Source: Turneriella parva
Lineage (GTDB): Bacteria > Spirochaetota > Leptospiria > Turneriellales > Turneriellaceae
NCBI GenBank assembly: GCA_020719945.1
Contig: DYPL01000014.1
Location: forward strand, 1 to 47,981
Direction of reading: 5' to 3'
Length of the DNA stretch: 47,981 nt
Shown: positions 34,234 through 43,848 of the stretch, piece by piece
Numbering within the stretch: the first letter of the stretch is position 1
Layout of the letters: the number at the start of each line of letters is the position of its first letter
Translations under genes and position numbers: made by a program
The notes under the pieces: generated by a model
Told to the model about the DNA's origin: nothing
Database searches by the model: none
Seen by the model: the letters and a program-made list of their open reading frames with translations, nothing else

Positions 34234-35466
34234 TTATTCACTCTGATCTGTAGAATACGTCGACAGCAGCAGGGTAGCAATTTCTTTTCTATCTGCCTCC
34301 CGAATATTATCGGGCACATTCTGGCCATTTGTCAAAAAGGCAATGGGCAGATTATAGCGCATGGCCAGCTCCACCGGGGCTCCCAGCGTCATGGTTTCAT
34401 CGGTTTTGGTGATGATGACTCTATCTATACCGTATCCCGCAAAGCGGTTAAAAACACTTTTGAGATCGCGCGGTTTGGACGTGGCCGATACTGTGAGGTA
34501 TTTTTCCATATCGGGGCCAAGCTCTCTGAAATATTCCTTTTGGGTTTCCATGGCGGAATCGTTGTTCTGGCTTAGTCCCGTATTATCCACCAGAATAATC
34601 TCTGCTCTTTCGGATTTTACTTTCGCATTAAACTCTTCTTCGTCGTGCGCCACTTGCACGGGAATATTCATGATTTCTCCGTAGATCTTTAACTGTTCCG
34701 TTGCGGCTATGCGAAAATTGTCGAGAGTGATGAGAGAAATTCGGCGATGTTCGCGGAACGTAAGCCGCGCAGCAATCTTTGCCAGAGTTGTCGTTTTGCC
34801 AACGCCGGTTGGGCCAATGAGAGCGATAATGCGACGCGCTCCAAGAACACTGTTGGTGCGAATTTTGTTAGACAACAACTCCCGGGCATGCACATAAATT
34901 CTGGATGGATTGCTCCATTCATTACGCGGAATGGAATTTTTTAGTTCCGCAATAAAATCCTGCACCCACTCCGGACTAAAATCCTGCTCCACAAGTTTTC
35001 TTTCCAGTCTTGCAAAGTCCGATTCATTATGTCGCGGAGAAACCGTGCCAGAGACTATTGTCTCTTTAATAAGCTCAATATCTTTAGCGAGCTTTTCCAT
35101 ACCCTGAGCAGGCTCTTCCCGCAGAGATTTTCCCGGCACCATGCGCGGCGATTTTTGTTCGGATGGAACAATATCAAGCGACTCGAGTTTTCTCAAAAAT
35201 TCAGAAATATCGTCGCGACTTTTGGCAGGTGCGCGAACCGGCTGGGCTGGATGTCTTGTTTCTGCGCGAACTTCTTTAACCGGTTGTACTTGTTTTTCCC
35301 GAATCATCGCTTTGATGATAAACTGCTTACCACCGCGCATTCTCGAAAAAAAACCTTCTGCCGGTTTGGAATATTCCTCTACAATCAATGTGTTCGGTCC
35401 ATGCTCTTTGCGGAGTCTGTCTAACGCTTCGGCATGTGATTCGCCAATAACTTCTACGTAATGCAT
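34234..35466 (-). CDS. flhF: Flagellar SRP-like GTPase FlhF
   Basis: The 410-residue protein has an N-terminal basic and variable part (1-130), an N domain and a G domain. The P-loop GPTGVGKTT is at about 218-226, followed by TLDNFRIAATEQL, VDNTGLSQ (about 292-299) and ITKTDE. The G3 motif is DNTG instead of the usual DTAG. FlhF positions the first flagellar components at the pole. The gene start overlaps the flhA stop by 1 nt. Confidence 0.93.
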   Translation of the reverse strand: MHYVEVIGESHAEALDRLRKEHGPNTLIVEEYSKPAEGFFSRMRGGKQFIIKAMIREKQVQPVKEVRAETRHPAQPVRAPAKSRDDISEFLRKLESLDIVPSEQKSPRMVPGKSLREEPAQGMEKLAKDIELIKETIVSGTVSPRHNESDFARLERKLVEQDFSPEWVQDFIAELKNSIPRNEWSNPSRIYVHARELLSNKIRTNSVLGARRIIALIGPTGVGKTTTLAKIAARLTFREHRRISLITLDNFRIAATEQLKIYGEIMNIPVQVAHDEEEFNAKVKSERAEIILVDNTGLSQNNDSAMETQKEYFRELGPDMEKYLTVSATSKPRDLKSVFNRFAGYGIDRVIITKTDETMTLGAPVELAMRYNLPIAFLTNGQNVPDNIREADRKEIATLLLSTYSTDQSE

Positions 35467-37547
35467 TATCTTCTCACTCCTTCATTTAGTATGACATCGC
35501 CAACCTTAATAATTCTGGTGTCCGACGGCAGCTCTTCGTAAGCGAGCACGGCAAAATTGCGCGGACTCGTTTCCCTTTCCAAAATCATGAATAAAAAGGA
35601 TCTAACGTCCGCACTGGCAATAAAGACCGGAAACTCGCGACTCGCCTGCACTTCATTAAATGCCCTCATGAGAGCGTCGCGAATTTCTCCATACTGTGCG
35701 GGAGAAAGAGTTGTAACTCTCCCTTCATGGGGATCATAAATCTGATTCTCCCGAATAAGGCTTTCTATCTGCGGATCTAAATGAACAGCTTTCAGGCTGC
35801 CATTCTGTGCGTATTGTCCTACAATCTGGCGTGACAGTTTAAGGCGAACAAGTTCTGTCATGCGAACAGGATCTTTCACTGAATCAAAATGATCGACAAG
35901 AACCTCAAGGATGGTGACCAGGTTGAGTATGGGTACACCTTCCTTAAGCAGGTTGTGCAGAACCGATTGAATAAATCCTGCCGGGATTTTTTTGTTTTGA
36001 ACTTCTTCGCCCAGACTTGGAAACTGCTGCTGTATTCTATTGAGGAACAGTTTAATTTCTTCTCTGCCCATTATCTGCGTAGCATTAGCGCGTATGATAT
36101 CGGTCAGATGCGTGATGATGATATTGGTAGCATCGATAACGAGATAACCTTTGGACTCAGCATCTTTCTTCTGGTCGGGTGGAATGAGCACGCCGACAAG
36201 CTTATACGTGGGATCCCGGTACGCCTCCCCGGTCATTTTTTCTTTGACGTTTCCGCTGTCTAACGCTGCCAGTCTGTCTGGAAACACGGTCGCCCGCGCG
36301 ACTTCTACACCACGAATCAGAACACTATATTCGTTTGGCTCAAGATCTGTCATATTATCTTTTATATGAACAGATGGTACAATGAGTCCCATGCCAAGAG
36401 CAAGATTTTTGCGAAGTTTGGTGATTCTATCGACAAGCACACCTCCCCTGCTGGCGTCTACCAGTGTGAGCAGATTGTAACCAATCTCCAAACGCACTGT
36501 ATCGAACTGGATTTCTTCAACAAAGTTTCCGGGAGCAGATGCCGCTTTTGCCTTTTCGGTTTCCTGAGTTTTCTTTTTATCCAGTTCAGCCTGCTGTTCT
36601 TTGCGTGGAATAGAATAGGCGAGAAAACCCAGAAGCCCACCCACAAACCAGAGAGACAATTTAGGAAAGCCGGGCAGCAGAGAAGCAACGATCAGAGTAC
36701 CGGCAACCATCCACAATACTCTTGCATTGCTGAATAACTGGTTACCCATCTCCGCGCTGAATTCATCGACTGCGCCGGAACGCGTGACGACAAGACCCGT
36801 TGCCGTAGTTATAAGAAGTGAAGGAATTTGTGCCACCAGGCCGTCACCAATCGTGAGAAGCGTATATACTCCCATGGCTTCTGCAATATCTTCACCTCTG
36901 CTAAACACACCTATCGCGATTCCACCGATAATATTTACCGCAGTAATCACAAGGCCAACACGGACATCCCCCTGAACAAACTTTGTTGCTCCATCCATTT
37001 GTCCAAAAAAGTCTACTTCTCTTTCGAGATTTTTTCTGCGTTTACGGGCTTCTTCTTCAGAAATTAAACCAGACGACAAATCGGAATCGATGGACATTTG
37101 TTTTCCCGGCAAGGCATCTAACGCAAAGCGGGCAGAGACCTCACCGATACGCGTAGCACCTTTCGTGATTACCATCATCTGAACGAGCACGAGTATCAGA
37201 AAGATGATGACTCCAATAAAGTAATTTCCCCCGACCACAAACTCACCGAAAGCGCGAATCAGCTTTCCATCAAACGATGGGCCATCGAGTAAAATAAGGC
37301 GCGTCGATGAAATATTCAGTGCAAGGCGAAACACGGTCGTCACGAGAAGCAGCGTGGGAAAAACAGAGAATTCCGAAGTCTTGCGAGAGAACATGGCTGT
37401 CAGCAAAATTATGAGGCCTATCATGATCGATACGGCAAGCATGGAATCGAGGAGAAAAGTCGGGATGGGAATAATCATCATGGCGACAACGCCAACGACG
37501 CCTACGCCAACCATAATGTCGGGCTTTTCATACCATTTTTGGTTCAT
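35466..37547 (-). CDS. flhA: Flagellar export gate protein FlhA
   Basis: The 693-residue protein has about eight N-terminal TM helices (to about residue 320). The FHIPEP-type motif appears as ATRIGEVSARFALDALPGKQ, and the large cytoplasmic domain binds export chaperones. It is the main export gate of the flagellar type III secretion system, driven by proton motive force. Its start overlaps flhB by 4 nt (ATGA) and its stop overlaps the flhF start by 1 nt, so the three genes are tightly coupled. Length is normal for the family. Confidence 0.96.
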   Translation of the reverse strand: MNQKWYEKPDIMVGVGVVGVVAMMIIPIPTFLLDSMLAVSIMIGLIILLTAMFSRKTSEFSVFPTLLLVTTVFRLALNISSTRLILLDGPSFDGKLIRAFGEFVVGGNYFIGVIIFLILVLVQMMVITKGATRIGEVSARFALDALPGKQMSIDSDLSSGLISEEEARKRRKNLEREVDFFGQMDGATKFVQGDVRVGLVITAVNIIGGIAIGVFSRGEDIAEAMGVYTLLTIGDGLVAQIPSLLITTATGLVVTRSGAVDEFSAEMGNQLFSNARVLWMVAGTLIVASLLPGFPKLSLWFVGGLLGFLAYSIPRKEQQAELDKKKTQETEKAKAASAPGNFVEEIQFDTVRLEIGYNLLTLVDASRGGVLVDRITKLRKNLALGMGLIVPSVHIKDNMTDLEPNEYSVLIRGVEVARATVFPDRLAALDSGNVKEKMTGEAYRDPTYKLVGVLIPPDQKKDAESKGYLVIDATNIIITHLTDIIRANATQIMGREEIKLFLNRIQQQFPSLGEEVQNKKIPAGFIQSVLHNLLKEGVPILNLVTILEVLVDHFDSVKDPVRMTELVRLKLSRQIVGQYAQNGSLKAVHLDPQIESLIRENQIYDPHEGRVTTLSPAQYGEIRDALMRAFNEVQASREFPVFIASADVRSFLFMILERETSPRNFAVLAYEELPSDTRIIKVGDVILNEGVRR

Positions 37548-38689
37548 ACTCGTGCCCCCATTATTTCCTTAAAGATTGCGGCGAGTGCGGTATAAAACTG
37601 TTCTGGAATGCTCTGATCGACATTGACCCGCGCATACAGCTCCCGCGCAAGTGCCTTGTTTTCTACGATCGGAATTTCGTTTCGTTTGGCAATGCTTCGA
37701 ATAAGGAGAGCAAGATTGTCTTCTCCTTTAGCAACAACGATGGGCCCATTGTCCACTCCCTCAATGTAGCGAACCGCCACGGCATAGTGGGTCGGGTTTG
37801 TAATTACGACATTTGCCTCTGGCACTTTTTGCAGCATATTGCGACGCAGAAGATCGTGAGCCATGCGACGCTGCCTTTGTTTTACCAGGGGATCCCCATC
37901 CGACTCCCGGTATTCCTGCTTAATATCCTGCTTGGTCATTTTAATCGACTCTGTAAATTCATACCGCTGGTACAGATAATCGGGAAGCGACAAAAAAAAC
38001 AGAATCAGTGTGAGAATAAGTGCAAGCTTAAACGACAAAAAAGAAATGAGTCGTAAAGATTCTCCTACACCCATCTCGCCCGTTTTCATGACGTTCAAGT
38101 AATCATGCATGATGATGATATAACTGACCCAGCCTAACAACGCAAGTTTCAAAATTGTTTTTACAAGGTTTACCGCTACCTGGCGGGAAAAGAAGACGCG
38201 CTTCATCATATTGTCCCAGGTAAGCGCAATGCGGTTAAAGTCTGGCTCTAAGGGCTTAAGGGTAAACATGAGACCTGTCTGCACTACATTGCCAACAATA
38301 CCCATAATAGTAACGACGAGAAGCAGAGGAAGCATGAGAAGAGCTGTTTGAGCAGAAACAGATAATAAAAGAGGAATCATTTCGGTTTCGCTAATGGTAG
38401 ACAGAATAGAAAAATTTCCGACAAACCGGCGGATCATTCCGATCATTCCGGAGAGCATAAACCCACCCGCCAGAAACAGCACGACAAGCCCGCCAAGGGC
38501 AACGAGAGAAGATGGAATTTCCGGGCTTTTGGGAACGCGGCCTTTTTCCCGTTCTTTTTCCCGTCTCCTCTCTGTAGGTTCTTCTGTACGGCCTTCATCT
38601 TCCGCCGCAAAGTATAACCCAATCGAAGGAGAGAAAACAGATTTCAGGGGTAGAAAAATCCACCCGATTCTTTTTTGCCAGGCCTCCAT
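37544..38689 (-). CDS. flhB: Flagellar export switch protein FlhB
   Basis: The 381-residue product has the usual AAEDEGRTEEPTERR N-terminal motif, four TM helices and the autocleavage site NPTH in VVITNPTHYAVAVRY. Cleavage there switches export from rod/hook to filament substrates. The start was placed at 38689 because family similarity begins soon after. An in-frame GTG at 38698, preceded by AGGGG, is a good alternative. The frame is open up to 38860 without homology. Confidence 0.93.
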   Translation of the reverse strand: MEAWQKRIGWIFLPLKSVFSPSIGLYFAAEDEGRTEEPTERRREKEREKGRVPKSPEIPSSLVALGGLVVLFLAGGFMLSGMIGMIRRFVGNFSILSTISETEMIPLLLSVSAQTALLMLPLLLVVTIMGIVGNVVQTGLMFTLKPLEPDFNRIALTWDNMMKRVFFSRQVAVNLVKTILKLALLGWVSYIIIMHDYLNVMKTGEMGVGESLRLISFLSFKLALILTLILFFLSLPDYLYQRYEFTESIKMTKQDIKQEYRESDGDPLVKQRQRRMAHDLLRRNMLQKVPEANVVITNPTHYAVAVRYIEGVDNGPIVVAKGEDNLALLIRSIAKRNEIPIVENKALARELYARVNVDQSIPEQFYTALAAIFKEIMGARV

Positions 38690-38889
38690 GCAGGTCACAT
38701 TTCCCCTCATTCTAAAATGTGACATAACACATCCACGAGAGAAGCTGGCAACAACTTTAACAGCTGAAATCAATATCAACTCGAATGTTTCTAACAAAAG
38801 AGCGGTTGCCTTCTTTGGCGACAAATTTTTTCCCTTTGGCTGAACATACCCCGCGCGCAAGCGCCCGCCCTGTCAAAAAACAGAATCCA

Positions 38890-38918
38890 TTGACAGCATG
38901 TCTGCCATACTAAATTCG
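38890..38918 (+). promoter_or_regulatory. Promoter of argG
   Basis: TTGACA (38890-38895) is followed by TAAATT at 15-nt spacing (38911-38916), or AATTCG at 17 nt. The -35 ends 30 nt before ATG 38926. Only weak Shine-Dalgarno-like TGGAA is present. Confidence 0.4.
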
Positions 38919-38925
38919 ATGGAAC

Positions 38926-40137
38926 ATGTCCACCAATGTACAAAAAACAGTCCTCGCGTATTCCGGAGGATTAGACACTTCGGTTATTCTACACTGGCTC
39001 AAAAAAACCTATAACACAGAAGTCGTTGCCTATGTGGCAGATATAGGGCAGGAAGAAGAATTAGACGGGCTCGACGAAAAAGCCCAAAAAACCGGGGCCG
39101 TCAAACTGTACGTAGAAGATCTGCGGGAAGAATTCGTGCGCGACTACGTGTATCCCATGATCCGCGCATCTGCCGTTTATGAAATGCGCTATCTGCTCGG
39201 CACGTCCATTGCAAGACCACTCATCGCCAAAAGACAAATAGAAATTGCAGAAATGGAGAAGGCGGATTCCATTTCACACGGAGCTACGGGCAAAGGCAAC
39301 GACCAGGTTCGCTTTGAATTCACGGCCATGGCTCTGGCACCCCATCTTAAAATAATTGCACCCTGGCGCGAATGGGAATTTAAAGGTCGCGAAGATCTGA
39401 TCGCCTACGCCGCGAAAGAAAATATTCCCGTTACAGCAACTGCAGCCAAGCCCTACTCCATGGACCGCAATGCGCTGCACATTTCTTATGAGGGCGGAAT
39501 TCTCGAAGACCCGTGGAATGCTCCATCCGAAGACATGTTTCTTCTCACCAGATCTCCCGAGAACGCGCCGGACACGGCTGATATCATTGAAATCGTGTTT
39601 GAAAGAGGAAACGCTGTGGCCCTGAACGGCAAAACTCTTTCACCCTATCGTATGCTCAAAGAGCTGAATACATTGGGCGGTAAACACGGAATAGGACGCG
39701 TTGACATTGTAGAAAACCGTCTCGTTGGAATAAAATCGCGCGGCATTTACGAAACTCCGGGCGGAACAATTCTCCAGATAGCGCACCGCGATCTGGAATC
39801 GATCACTATCGAAAGAAACCTGCAGCACATGAAAGACGAATTTTCCATGCGCTATGCAAGACTAGTCTATAATGGCCAGTGGTTTTCTCCTGAGCGCGAA
39901 GCACTGCAAAGAATGGTAGACGACTCGCAAAAGAGCGTAAACGGAACCGTGCGGCTAAAGCTGTTTAAGGGCAATGCCATGGTAACCGGCAGAAAGTCTC
40001 CCAATTCCCTGTACAACTCTGCTCTAGCATCCTTCGAGAAAGAAGAAGTCTACAACCAGGCAGACGCGGCTGGTTTTATACGGCTTTTTGCTCTCCCGGT
40101 TCGCGAAAGCTATAAGAAGCTCAAAGAGCTCGACTGA
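38926..40137 (+). CDS. argG: Argininosuccinate synthase
   Basis: The 403-residue enzyme joins citrulline and aspartate with ATP in arginine synthesis. It has the PP-loop [10 protein letters not shown] (about 11-20), the [17 protein letters not shown] motif and the TSIARPL segment, all characteristic. The length is normal. Its stop overlaps the next start by 1 nt (TGATG), linking it to two small genes of unknown function. No other arg genes are in the window. Confidence 0.97.
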   Translation: MSTNVQKTVLAYSGGLDTSVILHWLKKTYNTEVVAYVADIGQEEELDGLDEKAQKTGAVKLYVEDLREEFVRDYVYPMIRASAVYEMRYLLGTSIARPLIAKRQIEIAEMEKADSISHGATGKGNDQVRFEFTAMALAPHLKIIAPWREWEFKGREDLIAYAAKENIPVTATAAKPYSMDRNALHISYEGGILEDPWNAPSEDMFLLTRSPENAPDTADIIEIVFERGNAVALNGKTLSPYRMLKELNTLGGKHGIGRVDIVENRLVGIKSRGIYETPGGTILQIAHRDLESITIERNLQHMKDEFSMRYARLVYNGQWFSPEREALQRMVDDSQKSVNGTVRLKLFKGNAMVTGRKSPNSLYNSALASFEKEEVYNQADAAGFIRLFALPVRESYKKLKELD

Positions 40138-40595
40138 TGCAGCGCTACGATTCCGCAGATGGATTGTACCAGTTGTCCTATCCAAGACACTGGGATTTTG
40201 AAATCCACGAAGGGATTCCTGCTTTTTTTGACCCGCTGCTCCCTAACCCGGGAGTGCTTCAGATTTTTGCAGCGGATCTAAGTAAGGTAGACATGCAGAG
40301 CGAAGCGTACCGCTCTTCGCCTTTTCTGGACGGCGACACATTGCGCGAAAAAATGCTGCTCTTTTTGGGAAGTCAAATTTCCTATAACGATGAAGATGTA
40401 ATGCAGGAAGCAATCGTTAACGGGTCTTCTTTTATCGCCCATGAATATTATTCTGATGGGCATTTTTTTCTGGCTGCCATGCAACAGCAAAACAATTCTT
40501 TTGTTCTGGCTTTGTACAACCGCGAAGGCGTACCCGAACGCGAAGAAATAGCAGAACTTTCTGCCACATTAAAATCCCTGCAAATAACTCCATGA
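40137..40595 (+). CDS. Small uncharacterised protein after argG
   Basis: The 152-residue protein begins YDSADGLYQLSYPRHWDFEI, a pattern seen in PsbP/DUF1795-like small domains that start with Y-P-W. It has no signal peptide or TM segment. A C-terminal LSATLKSLQI stretch also fits that fold. The function is unknown. It overlaps argG by 1 nt and the DUF2062 gene by 4 nt. Confidence 0.75.
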   Translation: MQRYDSADGLYQLSYPRHWDFEIHEGIPAFFDPLLPNPGVLQIFAADLSKVDMQSEAYRSSPFLDGDTLREKMLLFLGSQISYNDEDVMQEAIVNGSSFIAHEYYSDGHFFLAAMQQQNNSFVLALYNREGVPEREEIAELSATLKSLQITP

Positions 40596-41167
40596 AACAA
40601 CATGTAATTAGAATTCTCGAAGAAAAAATAATCCGCCATTTTCGCGAAACAAAAGCCCCGGTAAAAGAGGTGGCCTTGGGCACTGCCGTTGGCGTCTTCT
40701 GGGGCTTTACTCCCCTTATTGGCATCCAAATGTCTCTGGTTCTTCTCCAGTGGTTTCTGTTCCGCCTTGCGGGGATTCGCTTTACCGTTCCCATTGCTGT
40801 TGCGCTGGTCTGGATTACCAATCCTGTTACCGTGCCCTTTTTCTATTCTCTCTTCTATGTCATTGGAAAATATGTGATTGAGTTTGTTTCTCCCGGTACG
40901 GATATGATGAGTTTCGCAGAACTCATGGTTCTTTTGAAAAAGGTAGAAGGGATGGGATTCTGGGAAGGCTCTATTTTCTGGGCAAAACTGGTTCTCAACG
41001 AAATGGGTTTCCCCATGATGGTTGGCGGTATTACGCTCGGAACGCCTTTGTCTGTAATTTCGTACTACGCCATTCTACCCATTCTGATACGCCACCGGCA
41101 CAAGCTGGCACAAAAAGAAGGCCTCAGCTACGAAGAATGGAACGAGAGACATGTCCGAGTTCGATAG
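40592..41167 (+). CDS. DUF2062 membrane protein
   Basis: The 191-residue protein has a short basic N-terminus and the typical DUF2062 core: ALGTAVGVFWGFTPLIGIQM, ITNPVTVPFFYSLFYVIG and a later hydrophobic pair near LGTPLSVISYYAILP. About three to four TM helices are predicted. The family is of unknown function and often sits near lipid or glycan genes. It overlaps the upstream gene by 4 nt. Confidence 0.85.
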   Translation: MKQHVIRILEEKIIRHFRETKAPVKEVALGTAVGVFWGFTPLIGIQMSLVLLQWFLFRLAGIRFTVPIAVALVWITNPVTVPFFYSLFYVIGKYVIEFVSPGTDMMSFAELMVLLKKVEGMGFWEGSIFWAKLVLNEMGFPMMVGGITLGTPLSVISYYAILPILIRHRHKLAQKEGLSYEEWNERHVRVR

Positions 41168-41236
41168 ATTTCTGTGAGTGCATCTGCACATCATCTGCAT
41201 GACTTCGCAGGTGGAGCCTTTGCTTGCGGCAAGCGG

Positions 41237-42331
41237 CTAAAACCGATGGCGGTAAAAAAACCAGCCACTAATGGCAATCGATAAAAAATTGGCCAGGTTG
41301 GCGGCCAAGGATGGCGGCAGAGTTCCATTGCCACCAAGGGCCGTTCCAAAATACATCACAAAAAAATAGCCGATCGTGTAAATGAGCACTAGGCCAATGG
41401 ACGCAGCAAGAGAGGGTTTTGCCAGCTGCATTCCAAGATACGCTCCAATATACGTGACAAAGAAAATAATAAACGGATAACCGAGATGCCAGTAAAATTC
41501 GGTTTGAAAATTGCGGTAATCCAGACCAATCAGTTTTCTCTCTTCAATCAATTTTTTCAAAAAGAAAATACTCCGCTGTTCTCCATCTGTGTCCATATCG
41601 TAACCGAGAGTAAAGGATTCCAGAGTTTCTGGCAGTTCTATGGCCAACTGCGGCTGTCTGCGCGTAGTGGAAACTTTTTGTCCGCCCGTATTTTTGATTT
41701 CTGAAATTTCTGCATTAGCAAGATTAAAAAGATGTCCCTGCGCTGTTCCACTCTCTGCATAAATAATCTGCTGCCCATCCCTCTCCATGCGCGAGAGGAA
41801 AAAACCCGTAAAATTTTTATCTTTGTAAGACAGACTCTGAATGGCATAGGTTCTGTTCTCTATCTTTAACTGGTTAAATGCCCCTAACTTTCTGTAGCGA
41901 TGCGTTACCGATACCTTGCGAATCTGGTTATAGACATCCCCGCTGGCATAGTTTGCCGGAAAACTCACATACTCATTATAGACAAAAAACAGTACAGAGA
42001 GAACAAGCGAAAACACAATCACTGGCTGCATAATCCGCCGGAACGAAACTCCGGCGGCCATCATGGCAGCCATCTCCATGTTACTGCGGATTCCAGCCAC
42101 TGTATAAGAAACGGCAATCATGACAGCAGAAGGAAGGATATAGGTTACAAAGGTTAGACCCGACAAACCAAAAAACTGCGCCATGAGCACGCCGGACGGT
42201 TCGTATTTTATGAGAGCGTTAGAAGATTCATGCACTTTGGCGATGAAGGCAACGCCAAACAAAAGAATAAAAGTGCCAACAAGGGTAGACAGATATTTTC
42301 GCAGAATATACATGTCGAGAGTACGGAGCAT
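41237..42331 (-). CDS. LptF/LptG-type lipopolysaccharide export permease
   Basis: The 364-residue YjgP/YjgQ family protein has N-terminal TM helices beginning YILRKYLSTLVGTFILLFGV. A periplasmic jellyroll domain (about 130-265) is followed by three C-terminal TM helices. LptF and LptG pull LPS from the inner membrane with LptB. A single gene of the pair is present, and sequence alone does not say which. It stands alone on this strand. A TTGCCG element lies 28 nt before the start. Confidence 0.9.
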   Translation of the reverse strand: MLRTLDMYILRKYLSTLVGTFILLFGVAFIAKVHESSNALIKYEPSGVLMAQFFGLSGLTFVTYILPSAVMIAVSYTVAGIRSNMEMAAMMAAGVSFRRIMQPVIVFSLVLSVLFFVYNEYVSFPANYASGDVYNQIRKVSVTHRYRKLGAFNQLKIENRTYAIQSLSYKDKNFTGFFLSRMERDGQQIIYAESGTAQGHLFNLANAEISEIKNTGGQKVSTTRRQPQLAIELPETLESFTLGYDMDTDGEQRSIFFLKKLIEERKLIGLDYRNFQTEFYWHLGYPFIIFFVTYIGAYLGMQLAKPSLAASIGLVLIYTIGYFFVMYFGTALGGNGTLPPSLAANLANFLSIAISGWFFYRHRF

Positions 42332-42590
42332 ACAGGCAAAAGCACAGCTATAAACTGTCCGGCAATTCTAAAATCTGCGCTTGCCCGGAAAAAGCAGATA
42401 CAGCAAATCGCTGATTCTCTCGACATGGCGAATAGAGCGCGGCTCCAAGTATACAATTCTTTCTTGAGGGGAACAATCCGCAGATTGCGTTTCGTTCTGC
42501 TCTTTCTCTTTACCCTGCCCCATTGGTACATTATCGAACCTGGCCGGGTACTAACTTGAAAGTAACAGGCTGTTGAAAAACGACAATCTG

Positions 42591-43394
42591 CTAAGGTTTC
42601 GCGGACCCAGGTGGATTTAACTCTTCCAGTGGAATCGTGTGGAAAAAATCCCATTTCCCCGGACCAAGTCCGCCATAGGCATCTGCCTGATGCGTTTCAT
42701 AGTGATAGGTATCCTGGAAAAGGTCTCTGCCCAGCATATTCACCAAACGGTAGTTTTGTATCTGAAACTGCGTCCGGAGTTCTTTTTCGGTTTCCTTGTT
42801 CAGGGCTTCGTCCAACGTCTGGAGCTGAAAATCTTTTTTATCGAGTAAAGGCGTATACAGCTCCATGAGAGCTAAAAATGCATAGCGTTTGGCCTGCCTG
42901 GCATACTTAATGGCTTCAATATAAAGATGAATCTTGATTGCCTTGAGATTTTTCTGATAGTAGCGCGCCTTGTTAGCCTTTACCCGCGCAGTCTTTAAAT
43001 CGCGGTACCCAAGCTCTAACAGTTTCATGGCGCGTTTATCCTGCCGGGAAATCACAGATGCGGAATGCTCATTCAGCAGAAAGAGCGTATCTTTCTCGTA
43101 ATAGTCGTAAAACAGGGTCTCGTAGAGATTGACAATCTTCCCGCGAATAGCCTCAATATCGCGAAAGCATTGATTATAACGGCCAGACAGATACAGTTGG
43201 TACGATACAAAGTCCAGCCGCGCAATTTCTGTCAGTTTTTTCTGGATGGCCTCGTCGCCAAAATTGGATATGCCTGTATTGGCAAATTCCATGTAGTAGC
43301 GGTTTTCACCTAAATGCCGTTCTATTTCTATGCGGTCTGGCACATTAGACCAGAGCGGAAATACAAGCATAATCAGGAAAAGAAACCGGGGCAT
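42591..43394 (-). CDS. Secreted helical protein of unknown function
   Basis: The 267-residue protein has a signal peptide (cleavage near LWS/NVP, about residue 16). The mature part is strongly helical and rich in Lys, Tyr, Leu and Glu, with RYYQKNLKAIKIHLYIEAIKY-like heptads. No family is recognised. It may be a periplasmic or envelope scaffold. The start follows a GATACT box by 5 nt and has no Shine-Dalgarno. The 259-bp gap downstream (42332-42590), before lptF/G, shows no gene. Confidence 0.7.
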   Translation of the reverse strand: MPRFLFLIMLVFPLWSNVPDRIEIERHLGENRYYMEFANTGISNFGDEAIQKKLTEIARLDFVSYQLYLSGRYNQCFRDIEAIRGKIVNLYETLFYDYYEKDTLFLLNEHSASVISRQDKRAMKLLELGYRDLKTARVKANKARYYQKNLKAIKIHLYIEAIKYARQAKRYAFLALMELYTPLLDKKDFQLQTLDEALNKETEKELRTQFQIQNYRLVNMLGRDLFQDTYHYETHQADAYGGLGPGKWDFFHTIPLEELNPPGSAKP

Positions 43395-43399
43395 GCTAC

Positions 43400-43428
43400 A
43401 GTATCGGCTGTTTTACCCAAAAGAACAA
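43400..43428 (-). promoter_or_regulatory. Promoter of the secreted helical protein gene
   Basis: On the minus strand TTGTTC (43428-43423), a 17-nt spacer and GATACT (43405-43400) precede ATG 43394 by 5 nt, without a Shine-Dalgarno. The same GATACT-5-nt-ATG arrangement occurs at 47131. Confidence 0.5.
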
Positions 43429-43430
43429 GC

Positions 43431-43459
43431 TTGACAAAATAAAACGATTCATCATTCTC
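43431..43459 (+). promoter_or_regulatory. Promoter of the DUF190 gene
   Basis: TTGACA (43431-43436), a 17-nt spacer and ATTCTC (43454-43459) end 5 nt before ATG 43465. The -35 is perfect; the -10 is weak. It is divergent from, and nearly touches, the 43400-43428 promoter. Confidence 0.4.
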
Positions 43460-43464
43460 TCAGA

Positions 43465-43848
43465 ATGATCATACACGACACGCGAAAAAAAGTCAGCATT
43501 TATATCAACAAAAAAGATAAATACGAAGGCAAACCTCTGTACAAAGCTCTCGTAGAGACATTTTTTCGCATGGAAGTTTCCGGAGTAAGCGTGTTTCCAT
43601 CCGGCATCAGTTACGGCAGCAATTTTATTTTGCGTGGCGCTCTCGAGTTTCCTTTCTTTAAGAACAGAGGATTGCTGGTGCAGGTAATCGAAACCGAAAA
43701 AAAGGTGCGGGAAATTCTGCCCGTATTAGAAAAGATGATCCCAAACGGAATCATCACCATAGAGTTAGTAGATATGATCCGCATCAACAAGCCAGCCGGA
43801 GAAGCAGATCTCTCCATGGCCGACAACTCTGCACGAAGATTAGACTAA
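43465..43848 (+). CDS. DUF190 (PII-like) protein
   Basis: The 127-residue protein has the DUF190 signature near the N-terminus, VSIYINKKDKYEGKPLYKAL, and the IVELVDMIRI strand near the C-terminus, as in small PII-like trimeric proteins. Some DUF190 proteins sit with ion transporters or CrcB and are thought to bind nucleotides. The stop overlaps the stop of the convergent ADH-fold gene by 4 bp (CTAA read both ways). Confidence 0.85.
   Translation: MIIHDTRKKVSIYINKKDKYEGKPLYKALVETFFRMEVSGVSVFPSGISYGSNFILRGALEFPFFKNRGLLVQVIETEKKVREILPVLEKMIPNGIITIELVDMIRINKPAGEADLSMADNSARRLD

Noticed and set aside
38698-38860. N-terminal extension of FlhB
   Set aside because: The frame is open, but the extra residues have no FlhB similarity and normal FlhB length is reached from 38689 or 38698.
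42208-42654. 148-codon minus-strand ORF between lptF/G and the helical protein
   Set aside because: It overlaps both flanking genes in another frame and has no recognisable motifs.
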